From the NCBI GenBank assembly GCA_029239935.1, contig JARBTY010000180.1:1-6442 (forward strand): a stretch of 6,442 nt of DNA. The letters run 5' to 3'. A program made the position numbers and the translations under genes. Shown in pieces: positions 1 through 5,750 of this stretch (position 1 is the first letter of the stretch; each line of letters starts with the position of its first letter). The notes beneath the pieces are model-generated. The model ran no database searches, was not told the DNA's origin, and saw only the letters and a program-made list of their open reading frames with translations. The stretch comes from Clostridia bacterium (GTDB taxonomy: Bacteria > Bacillota_A > Clostridia > Lachnospirales > Cellulosilyticaceae).

Positions 1-2
1 AT

Positions 3-566
3 AAGGATCAGAATGGGAATGCCGTTAAAGGAGACTGCATTCCTATTGATTGTACAAATACACTCATGTTAGGACGCAGTCGTTTGATAGCTGGAATTGG
101 TCTTGAGGATTTGCTAGTGGTGGAAACGGATGATGTTATAGTAGTTGCTAAGAAAGGTGAGTCTCAGAAGGTTAAGGATTTAGTAAATGAACTGAAAGGT
201 CAAGGACGCCGTGAGGCGGACGAGCATACTACTATGTATCGTCCTTGGGGAAGTTATACCGTCCTTGGTGAAGGACCTGGTTATAAGATGAAGAAGATCA
301 TGGTCAATCCTGGGCATCGTCTTAGTTTGCAAATGCATTATCATCGTAGTGAGCATTGGATTGTGACTGGTGGGACGGCTGAAGTGACCCTTGGTGATGA
401 GATAAAGCTGGTTCATGAAAATGAAAGTATCTTTATTCCTCTATCTACGAAGCATTGTTTAGAAAATCCAGGACGGATACCATTGGAGATTATCGAGGTG
501 CAGAACGGCAAGTATCTGGAGGAAGATGATATTGTACGGTTTGATGATGTATATGGGAGAGCGTGA
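3..566 (+). CDS. manC: Mannose-1-phosphate guanylyltransferase / mannose-6-phosphate isomerase type II, C-terminal part (5' truncated by window)
   Basis: The frame is open from the left edge, so the gene begins outside the window; the internal ATG at 66 is not the start. About 187 residues are visible, against roughly 450-480 for the family. The first ~65 residues are the end of the nucleotidyltransferase domain and its linker (GNAVKGD, then RLIAGIGLEDLLVVET). The rest is the type II phosphomannose isomerase cupin: RPWGSY near visible residue 80, PGHRLSLQMHYHRSEHW at about 103-119 with the metal-ligand His/His/Glu set, KHCLENPG at about 150-157, and a closing IIEVQNGKYLEEDDIVRFDD. The protein makes GDP-mannose from mannose-1-phosphate and GTP in the cytoplasm; the cupin half can also interconvert fructose-6-phosphate and mannose-6-phosphate. 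Products of this type feed capsule, exopolysaccharide or O-chain synthesis, which agrees with the genes downstream. The stop is TGA at 564-566. Family assignment is very secure; the symbol manC is the common name, with cpsB/algA/xanB as family synonyms. Confidence 0.96.
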   Translation, partial: KDQNGNAVKGDCIPIDCTNTLMLGRSRLIAGIGLEDLLVVETDDVIVVAKKGESQKVKDLVNELKGQGRREADEHTTMYRPWGSYTVLGEGPGYKMKKIMVNPGHRLSLQMHYHRSEHWIVTGGTAEVTLGDEIKLVHENESIFIPLSTKHCLENPGRIPLEIIEVQNGKYLEEDDIVRFDDVYGRA

Positions 567-659
567 CGAGCACATCCCATCGCTACGTGCTATAGTGACG
601 TAGCTCTAGAATTAAAGTAGGTAAGTTTCAATGCTGTCTACATATGCTCGCCTTTTTTT
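567..659 (+). terminator. Branched hairpin plus T run after manC, probable terminator
   Basis: Directly after the manC stop, CGAGCACAT (567-575) can pair with ATATGCTCG (642-650) with one C/A mismatch. Enclosed is a perfect 7-bp stem, GCTACGT (582-588) with ACGTAGC (598-604) and a 9-nt loop. A weaker stem, GTAG (617-620) with CTAC (638-641), abuts the outer strand. CC and then seven T residues (653-659) follow. A simple terminator has one GC-rich hairpin; here the closing stem is long-range and would form a three-way junction. Termination of the manC transcript is the likeliest role, and the downstream gene has its own candidate promoter. No pairing energy was computed. Confidence 0.45.
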
Positions 660-682
660 CTATGAGATAATATAACTCAAGA

Positions 683-695
683 AAAGGAGGTGATT
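683..695 (+). promoter_or_regulatory. Orphan, near-perfect Shine-Dalgarno sequence
   Basis: AAAGGAGGTGATT matches the 16S rRNA 3' end almost completely and is much stronger than the ribosome sites of the intact genes here. No gene follows. The nearest possible start is TTG at 704, which opens a 12-codon frame ending at 742, and its spacing is too long. It may be the leftover ribosome site of a gene whose body was lost, or part of a decayed mobile element (see the GGGGACGG sequence just downstream). Confidence 0.4.
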
Positions 696-739
696 TATTT
701 TAATTGACAATGGGGACGGTTTTATCTTTGTTACATTTA

Positions 740-748
740 TGATATACT
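740..748 (+). promoter_or_regulatory. Probable extended -10 promoter for the DUF616 gene
   Basis: TGATATACT combines a TG dinucleotide with a good -10 hexamer (TATACT, 743-748). No convincing -35 lies 16-18 nt upstream; the consensus TTGACA at 704-709 is too far away (33 nt). An extended -10 can work without a -35. Transcription from about 755 would give a leader of roughly 60 nt to the start at 818, passing through the ribosome site at 804-809. Confidence 0.4.
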
Positions 749-817
749 CAAACACAGGCGAATAGTGTCGTAAAATCAAATATATTTTGAAATGGATTTG
801 AGTAAGGAGCTGATAAT

Positions 818-1759
818 ATGGAAGATAAACTTAGTAAGATGCTATATGAGCTCAATAGTGAGTATATAGAATTAGCCAACTCAAAAGGTAATAAACGCCG
901 TAAGAATTTTAGCCATTTTAAAAATAGTCTTTCTAAATTAAATTTTCAATACCTGTTAGATAAGATCGCCAGTATAAAAAAAACTAAAAAAAAATACACC
1001 GACGATTTAACACGTTTTCAAACAGAGCCTTCCAGAAACGAAGCATTAAATACGTTTGGAGATGGTACATTTAGTCAATCTAAAATAGCTGTTTATACTT
1101 GTATAACTAGTGATTATGATAATATAATGGAACCTATTTATTGTAATGCAAACTGTGATTATTATATTGTAACCGACAAGGATGTGCCTAAGGATAGCTA
1201 TTGGACCAAAATTGATATCAATCAATTTAAACTAAATTATTTAAAGAGCAACGAAAAAAATAGATTTATTAAGTTACATCCTCATTTATTATTTCAGGAC
1301 TATGATTATTCTTTATATGTTGATGGAAATATACGGATTATGGCGGACATTGTGCCTTTAGTTGCACAAATGGGAAATAGTGTTTTGGGAGTACATCGGC
1401 ATAATAAGCGTGATTGTATTTATACAGAAGCTAATGTAATAGTGGATCATAAAAGATTTGCTGAATTTAGAGATATGGCTTTAAAACAGATTGAGTTTTA
1501 TAAGCAGGAAGGTTTAAAAGAACACCAAGGCTTATATGAGAACCCTATATTAATAAGAAAGCACAATGATAAAAAATGCATAGAATTAATGAATGCGTGG
1601 TGGGGTGAGATGAATCGATTCACAATGAGAGATCAGCTTAGCTTACCATATGTCCTTTGGAAATTTGGGATTAAGGAAGATGATATTTGCATTTTAGGTA
1701 ATAATGTTAAAATGAATCCTAGATTTAGAAAGTACACTCACAATATGGATAGTGAATAA
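818..1759 (+). CDS. DUF616 (TOD1/MUCI70-type) glycosyltransferase-like protein
   Basis: A 313-residue protein starting at ATG with AAGGAG (804-809) 8 nt upstream. The first ~85 residues are lysine-rich and poorly characterised; the rest reads as a DUF616 / TOD1-MUCI70 domain (recalled as Pfam PF04765). Landmarks are IAVYTCITSDYD (90-101), CDYYIVTD (113-120), KLHPHLLF (152-159), the DxD-like YVDGNIRI (167-174), HRHNKRDCIYTEA (193-205), QGLYENPILIRKHN (237-250), a WW pair (261-262) and RDQLSLPYVLWK (271-282). There is no signal peptide or membrane segment, so it should act on the cytoplasmic side. The family has a GT-A-like glycosyltransferase signature; the plant members MUCI70 and TOD1 are linked to pectin or wall phenotypes, and donor and acceptor of bacterial members are generally unknown. 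Its neighbours supply GDP-mannose, UDP-GlcA and UDP-GalA, any of which could be the donor. It is clearly more AT-rich than manC and ugd, suggesting separate acquisition. The family call is firm; the exact reaction is unknown. Confidence 0.85.
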   Translation: MEDKLSKMLYELNSEYIELANSKGNKRRKNFSHFKNSLSKLNFQYLLDKIASIKKTKKKYTDDLTRFQTEPSRNEALNTFGDGTFSQSKIAVYTCITSDYDNIMEPIYCNANCDYYIVTDKDVPKDSYWTKIDINQFKLNYLKSNEKNRFIKLHPHLLFQDYDYSLYVDGNIRIMADIVPLVAQMGNSVLGVHRHNKRDCIYTEANVIVDHKRFAEFRDMALKQIEFYKQEGLKEHQGLYENPILIRKHNDKKCIELMNAWWGEMNRFTMRDQLSLPYVLWKFGIKEDDICILGNNVKMNPRFRKYTHNMDSE

Positions 1760-1819
1760 GTGGCGAATCGTTTAGAAAATAGATAAAAAAAGCTATCGGC
1801 AACAAGTGAAGTAAAGTAA

Positions 1820-1847
1820 TTGAAATAGCTATTTATGCTGGTAATAC
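1820..1847 (+). promoter_or_regulatory. Possible weak promoter ahead of ugd
   Basis: TTGAAA (1820-1825) lies 16 nt upstream of TAATAC (1842-1847), which is preceded by TG at 1839-1840 in the extended -10 position. The -10 hexamer itself is a poor match. It lies in the gap between the DUF616 gene and ugd, where no terminator with a T run is visible, so ugd may instead be transcribed by read-through. Confidence 0.22.
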
Positions 1848-1854
1848 CTGCTGA

Positions 1855-1944
1855 CGCACGCTTACAGAGATCGTAACAATATTATGGGACAATCCAAACC
1901 AACTAGAGGAGCTGAGCGATGGCGAGCCAATCACAAACAGGGAA
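1855..1944 (+). other. Coding-like open stretch in frame with ugd, possible gene remnant
   Basis: After the TGA at 1852, thirty codons stay open in the ugd frame and read RTLTEIVTILWDNPNQLEEL and then SDGEPITNRE before running into ugd. There is no ATG, GTG or TTG in this stretch, so it cannot be expressed as an N-terminal extension. The composition resembles the C-terminal helix of many cytoplasmic proteins (compare the 'LLDNPELRE' tails of GT4 glycosyltransferases), so it may be the 3' scrap of a deleted gene. The resemblance is weak and from memory. Confidence 0.25.
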
Positions 1945-1948
1945 GTGA
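1919..1948 (+). other. Possible 9-residue leader peptide upstream of ugd
   Basis: ATG at 1919 opens a frame encoding MASQSQTGK and stopping at TGA 1946-1948, five bases before the ugd ATG. AGAGGAG (1905-1911) sits 7 nt ahead, a better ribosome site than the one of ugd itself. Such an arrangement could couple translation into ugd. It could equally be chance, since the same bases also make up the in-frame stretch described separately. Confidence 0.25.
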
Positions 1949-1953
1949 GTACT

Positions 1954-3312
1954 ATGTATAAAATCTCAGTAGCAGGAACAGGCTACGTCGGCTTAGTTGC
2001 AGGTGTTTGCTTCGCTGAAATCGGTCATCAAGTTACCTGCGTTGATATTGATGAAGATAAAATTAATATGATGAAACAAGGCATCTCTCCAATTTATGAA
2101 GTAGAATTGGAAAGATTGATGCAGAAGAATTATGCTGCTGGGAGGCTTGATTATACTACTGATTATAAATTGGCCTATAGGGATGCAGATGCTATTTTTA
2201 TCGGTGTAGGAACACCGGAGCAGCCAGATGGTTCTGCTAATTTGTCGTATATAGCAACAGTTGCAAGGCAGATAGCAGAAACGATAGAAAGGGACTGTCT
2301 TGTCGTCGTTAAATCTACAGTTCCTGTTGGTACCAATGATAAGGTTGAGCAGTTTATTCACGACTTTTTACCCTATGAAGGAGACGTTCCTACAGGAAAT
2401 GGAGCTGGTGCAGGTAAAAAGATAAGGGTTGAAGTAGCATCGAACCCTGAATTTTTGGCCCAAGGTTCTGCAGTTCATGATACGTTATATGCAGAAAGGA
2501 TAATTATTGGAACGGAAAGCAAGTGGGCTGAAGAAATGCTTATAAAGATTTATGAGCCATTTCATTTGCCGATTGTTTCAGTAAGCAGAAGATCTGCAGA
2601 AATGATTAAGTATGCATCCAATGACTTCCTGGCAATTAAAATATCCTATATGAACGATATTGCCAACCTTTGTGAATTAGTAGGTGCTGATATTCAGGAT
2701 GTTGCAAAAGGCATGAGCTTTGATCAGCGTATTGGAAGCAAGTTCTTGAATGCTGGTATTGGTTATGGAGGCTCATGTTTTCCTAAAGATACAAAGGCGT
2801 TGGAATTCTTAGCAAAACAGCATGGCTATGACCTTAGAACAGTTAAGGCAGCTATTGATGTAAATACAGACCAAAGAACCATGTTATACAAGAAAGCATG
2901 TAAAAGGCTCATTACTTTTAATGGTCTGAAAGTAGCTGTACTTGGTTTGGCATTTAAACCTGGAACGGATGACTTAAGAGAGGCGCCATCTCTAGAGAAT
3001 GTACCTTTATTATTAGAACAAGGGGCAGAAATTTATGCATATGATCCTGTAGGGGCAGATAATTTTAAAAGGTATTACCCAAAAGGAGAAAATGGCAGAG
3101 GAAGCATTAAGTATGTTGAAAATATCTCAGAAGCTTTAAAAGGTGCTAATGTTTGTTTTATCTTTACAGAGTGGGGTGAGATTAAGGCAGTTACGCCAAA
3201 AGAGTATAAGAAGCTAATGAGAACTCCATTGGTATATGATGGAAGGAATATTTATGAGATTGAAGCCATGAAAGAAGCGGGAGTAGAGTATTACTCTATA
3301 GGGAGAAAGTAA
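1954..3312 (+). CDS. ugd: UDP-glucose 6-dehydrogenase
   Basis: This enzyme oxidises UDP-glucose to UDP-glucuronate with two NAD+. ATG at 1954 gives 452 residues starting MYKISVAGTGYVGL, the usual start right before the Rossmann strand, with AGGGAAG (1939-1945) about 8 nt upstream. The in-frame GTG at 1945 overlaps that ribosome site and is disfavoured. Visible landmarks: dinucleotide loop GTGYVG (8-13), acidic end of strand 2 DIDEDKI (31-37), GVGTPEQPDG (84-93), STVPVGT (121-127), NPEFLAQGSA (164-173), KYASNDFLAIKISY (219-232), the catalytic-cysteine loop GYGGSCFPKDT (270-280, Cys275), and GLAFKPGTDDLREAPS (331-346) opening the C-terminal UDP-binding domain. A glycine-rich insert, TGNGAGAGKK (about 147-156), precedes NPEFL, and the usual 'PDR' is replaced by YAERIIIG. 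All catalytic residues are present, so it should be active. It lies 40 bp upstream of the epimerase, whose substrate it makes, so the two form a functional pair and probably one transcript. Confidence 0.96.
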   Translation: MYKISVAGTGYVGLVAGVCFAEIGHQVTCVDIDEDKINMMKQGISPIYEVELERLMQKNYAAGRLDYTTDYKLAYRDADAIFIGVGTPEQPDGSANLSYIATVARQIAETIERDCLVVVKSTVPVGTNDKVEQFIHDFLPYEGDVPTGNGAGAGKKIRVEVASNPEFLAQGSAVHDTLYAERIIIGTESKWAEEMLIKIYEPFHLPIVSVSRRSAEMIKYASNDFLAIKISYMNDIANLCELVGADIQDVAKGMSFDQRIGSKFLNAGIGYGGSCFPKDTKALEFLAKQHGYDLRTVKAAIDVNTDQRTMLYKKACKRLITFNGLKVAVLGLAFKPGTDDLREAPSLENVPLLLEQGAEIYAYDPVGADNFKRYYPKGENGRGSIKYVENISEALKGANVCFIFTEWGEIKAVTPKEYKKLMRTPLVYDGRNIYEIEAMKEAGVEYYSIGRK

Positions 3313-3352
3313 CTAATAGATTCTATGCTTAGTACAGAGGAGTCGAAGAAGA

Positions 3353-4384
3353 GTGGAATGCAAACCTTTGGATACAAGTAAGATATATCTCATTACTGGA
3401 GCAGCAGGCTTTATTGGATACTTCCTATCTAGGAAACTACTGCAGCAAGGCTGTCGAGTGATTGGGATTGATAATATGAATGACTATTATGACGTTAAAC
3501 TCAAGTATGCACGTCTTAATTTACTCAAGCCTTTTGAAAGGTTTACTTTTATCAAGGGAGATATCTCTGATAAGACTATGCTTATGAAGGTCTTTGAAGA
3601 GTACAAGCCTAATGTTGTTGTTAATCTAGCTGCTCAGGCTGGGGTACGTTATTCAATAGAGAATCCAGATGTATATATCCAAAGCAATATTATTGGCTTC
3701 TTTAATATCCTTGAAGCTTGTAGATATCATCCAGTAGACCACCTTGTCTACGCATCATCCAGCTCCGTCTATGGCGCAAACAAAAAAGTACCGTTTTTGG
3801 AAACAGATTTTGTGGATAATCCCGTTTCTCTCTATGCGGCTACAAAAAAGTCAAATGAATTGATGGCTTATACATATAGTCATCTTTATAAAATTTCCAC
3901 GACCGGACTACGGTTCTTCACCGTATATGGTCCAATGGGGCGTCCAGATATGGCGTATTTCGGGTTCACTCAGAAATTTTTTGCTGGAGAACCAGTTCGG
4001 ATCTTCAACAACGGGGATTTTGAGAACGACCTTTATCGCGATTTTACATATGTTGATGACATTGTTGAGGGGATTGATCGACTTCTTTGTAATCCTCCTG
4101 AAAGGGTTGGTGCTGTTCCACATCAAGTTTTCAATATAGGAAACAATAGTCCAGAGAAGCTAATGGTTTTTATCCAAACGCTGGAAAAGTGTTTGAGCAA
4201 TGTCATTGGCAGAGAGGTAATTTTTGATAAGATCTTTGAGCCTATCAAGCCAGGTGATGTACCTGCCACTTTCGCCTCCACTGATTTGTTGCAGCAAGCC
4301 ATAGGGTTTAAGCCTAAAAAAACGATAGAAGATGGCTTACAGAGATTTGCTGAATGGTACTGTGAGTATTATAAAGTACAGTAA
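3353..4384 (+). CDS. UDP-glucuronate 4-epimerase (extended SDR, GalE-like)
   Basis: Interconverts UDP-glucuronate and UDP-galacturonate using tightly bound NAD+. GTG at 3353 gives 343 residues, and AGAGGAG (3336-3342) lies 10 nt upstream; the ATG at 3358 is in another frame. Landmarks: TGAAGFIG (15-22) NAD loop; IDNMNDYYDVKLKYARL (39-55), characteristic of this subfamily; NLAAQAGVRYSIENP (91-105); SSSSVYG (135-141); catalytic YAATKK (Tyr161, Lys165); RFFTVYGPMGRPDMA (187-201); RDFTYVDD (229-236); and KPGDVPAT (299-306). The AGVRYSIENP and GPMGRPDMA motifs with the 'YYD..LK..RL' segment are typical of UDP-GlcA 4-epimerases (names in use include Cap1J, LspL, Uge) and separate it from plain UDP-glucose 4-epimerase. 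The gene directly upstream makes the substrate, which strengthens the call. A less likely alternative is an epimerase for a related UDP-hexuronate or N-acetylhexosamine. Confidence 0.9.
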   Translation: MECKPLDTSKIYLITGAAGFIGYFLSRKLLQQGCRVIGIDNMNDYYDVKLKYARLNLLKPFERFTFIKGDISDKTMLMKVFEEYKPNVVVNLAAQAGVRYSIENPDVYIQSNIIGFFNILEACRYHPVDHLVYASSSSVYGANKKVPFLETDFVDNPVSLYAATKKSNELMAYTYSHLYKISTTGLRFFTVYGPMGRPDMAYFGFTQKFFAGEPVRIFNNGDFENDLYRDFTYVDDIVEGIDRLLCNPPERVGAVPHQVFNIGNNSPEKLMVFIQTLEKCLSNVIGREVIFDKIFEPIKPGDVPATFASTDLLQQAIGFKPKKTIEDGLQRFAEWYCEYYKVQ

Positions 4385-4390
4385 GGATAA

Positions 4391-4513
4391 ATAGGGGACG
4401 CCGCGAAACTATTACCGTTACGGAGCGTTTTATATTACAATGCTACTAGCGGAAATAATAATAATGGTTATGTTGTTCCTACAGTTGATATGGTTAGAAC
4501 CCTAATCCATTGA
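4391..4513 (+). other. Coding-like fragment without a start, possible gene remnant
   Basis: Between the epimerase stop and the ATP-grasp start, one frame is open from just after TAA (4388) to TGA (4511-4513). The translation looks protein-like: GDAAKLLPLRSVLYYNATSG, then a run of four Asn codons, then GYVVPTVDMVRTLIH. There is no start codon with a ribosome site (the only ATG is near the end). I do not recognise the family. It may be the 3' end of a gene removed during rearrangement of the cluster. Support is limited to appearance, so it could be chance. Confidence 0.25.
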
Positions 4514-4538
4514 CATTAACAATCTAAAGAAGAGAGGA

Positions 4539-5579
4539 GTGAGGCGAATTATAAAAGATATTTTAATACTAGTCGATAATGAGAATAAATTTCTACTATC
4601 GATGGATGATAGGTATAAATATCGGACCATGAATTTACAGCTATTAGTTCAGCAGTTTGAGAACAGAGGTTATAATGTGGCAGTGAGTCAGTTTGGTGAA
4701 ATTGATCTTGAACGGGATTTCAAAAATACAGCTGTTTTATATCATTCTTCAGAAAAACAGGGTGGATTTTATAAAAGTTATATTGAAGATATTGTATACT
4801 ACCTTGAAAAAAAAGGATCGTTAGTTTTACCTAAATTTGAGTATCTAAAAGCGCATCATAATAAAGTGTACATGGAACTTATAAGAAAGCGTTTTGAAAA
4901 TTTAGAGTTAAAAACTATTAAAACTTATTGTTATGGTTCATCCGACGAGGCATTAAACAGACTACCAGAGTTTCCCATTGTTCTTAAAATCTCTGCAGGA
5001 GCAGGGAGCAACGGAGTGAAGCTTGCTAAAAACGAGGAGGAATATCGAAAAGCTGTAAAAGAGCTTTCTAGGATTTATATATCCGATAATATAATCGGAA
5101 TAGGTAAGGATTATTTTAAAGCTTTTCGGAATCTAGCATTTAATGCTAATAAGAAAACTCTTGAACAAAAATTTATAGTTCAAACATTTGTGCCAAATTT
5201 ATTGGGTGATTATAAGGTTTTGTATTTTGGAGGAAAATATTATACATTATACAGAAAAAATAGAGATAATGATTTTCGCGCAAGTGGAGGAGGCAAATTA
5301 TTTTTAGTACCAGATGAAGAAAATATTCCGTTGTTGAACTTTGCAAAAAAAATTGTAGCAGAAATAGATTTTCCAATAATAGGTATTGATATAGGGCATG
5401 ATGGACATCAATATCACTTATTAGAATTCCAGATGATTCATTTAGGTCCATATACTTTACAATTTTCAGACTATTATTATATAGAAAGCAATGGACTTTG
5501 GAATAAAGTTGAAGGTAAATCAGTTCTTGAAGAAGAATTTGTCCGCAGCATAGCAGAATATATTGAAGATTTCAACTGA
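4539..5579 (+). CDS. ATP-grasp domain protein, possible carboxylate-amine ligase of polysaccharide synthesis
   Basis: A protein of about 346 residues. The N-terminal part (ILILVDNENKFLLSMDDRYKY, about 8-28) is a Rossmann-like preATP-grasp domain. The ATP-grasp core follows: PIVLKISAGAGSNGV (146-160) with the nucleotide-binding lysine (150) and glycine-rich loop, FIVQTFVP (212-219), DYKVLYFGGKYYTLYRK (224-240), the RimK-like NDFRASGGGK (244-253), and the metal/nucleotide end motif IGIDIGHDG (281-289) plus LLEFQMIHLGP (294-304). Enzymes with this fold activate a carboxylate as acyl-phosphate and join it to an amine, thiol or similar. No signal peptide or transmembrane helix is seen, so it is cytoplasmic. 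Next to ugd and a UDP-GlcA epimerase, uronic-acid amidation is an attractive but unproven role. The start is uncertain: GTG 4539 immediately follows AGAGAGGA, leaving too little spacing, and the next in-frame ATG (4602) would cut into the conserved N-terminus. The gene is AT-rich compared with the epimerase. The ATP-grasp call is strong; the substrate is unknown. Confidence 0.8.
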   Translation: MRRIIKDILILVDNENKFLLSMDDRYKYRTMNLQLLVQQFENRGYNVAVSQFGEIDLERDFKNTAVLYHSSEKQGGFYKSYIEDIVYYLEKKGSLVLPKFEYLKAHHNKVYMELIRKRFENLELKTIKTYCYGSSDEALNRLPEFPIVLKISAGAGSNGVKLAKNEEEYRKAVKELSRIYISDNIIGIGKDYFKAFRNLAFNANKKTLEQKFIVQTFVPNLLGDYKVLYFGGKYYTLYRKNRDNDFRASGGGKLFLVPDEENIPLLNFAKKIVAEIDFPIIGIDIGHDGHQYHLLEFQMIHLGPYTLQFSDYYYIESNGLWNKVEGKSVLEEEFVRSIAEYIEDFN

Positions 5580-5658
5580 AAGCTTTTATTAGTAGACCAA
5601 GCAAACTTCCAGTAACAATGATATGATAATCACCTACAGCTTAGTTCTTAGCTGATTG

Positions 5659-5714
5659 AAAAAACAAAGGTGTAGAATCTCTATGAAATTAGAGATTCTA
5701 TACCTTTGTTTTTT
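5659..5714 (+). terminator. Strong intrinsic terminator after the ATP-grasp gene, bidirectional by sequence
   Basis: A 24-bp stem with an 8-nt loop: 5659-5682 pairs with 5691-5714, with one G/T wobble at 5672/5701. The inner part is AGAATCTCT / AGAGATTCT and the outer part is AAAAAACAAAGG / CCTTTGTTTTTT. The A tract on one side and T tract on the other allow function on both strands. It lies 80 bp after the ATP-grasp stop, making it the probable end of the polysaccharide transcript. Confidence 0.9.
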
Positions 5715-5750
5715 AGACTTCAGGCTGTTGAGTAAGTGAAACGTGCGAAA

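Noticed and set aside
180..416. Minus-strand ORF opposite manC
   Set aside because: Antisense shadow of a strongly conserved cupin coding region; no ribosome site and no recognisable protein.
704..742. 12-codon ORF starting TTG after the orphan ribosome site
   Set aside because: Too short, poor spacing (13 nt) from the ribosome site, and it overlaps sequence better explained as element scar and promoter region.
1789..1835. Inverted repeat AAAAAGCTAT / ATAGCTATTT after the DUF616 gene
   Set aside because: One mismatch, AT-rich, a loop of about 27 nt and no T run beyond three; not a convincing terminator.
1945..1953. GTG start for ugd, adding three residues (MST)
   Set aside because: The GGA of the ribosome site lies directly against this GTG; the ATG at 1954 has normal spacing and gives the usual N-terminus of the family.
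1993..2361. Minus-strand 122-codon ORF opposite ugd
   Set aside because: Antisense shadow of the Rossmann domain of ugd; Cys/Ile-rich composition typical of reverse-frame artefacts.
3908..4139. Two overlapping ORFs (one per strand) inside the epimerase gene
   Set aside because: Both lie wholly within the well-conserved epimerase frame and have no features of their own.
4398..4433. Possible terminator after the epimerase (ACGC/GCGT followed by TTTT)
   Set aside because: Only four clean base pairs with a 23-nt interior and a short T run; too weak to call.
5173..5451. Minus-strand ORF opposite the ATP-grasp gene
   Set aside because: Shadow of the conserved ATP-grasp core; Leu/Phe/Ile-rich translation reflects the AT-rich opposite strand.
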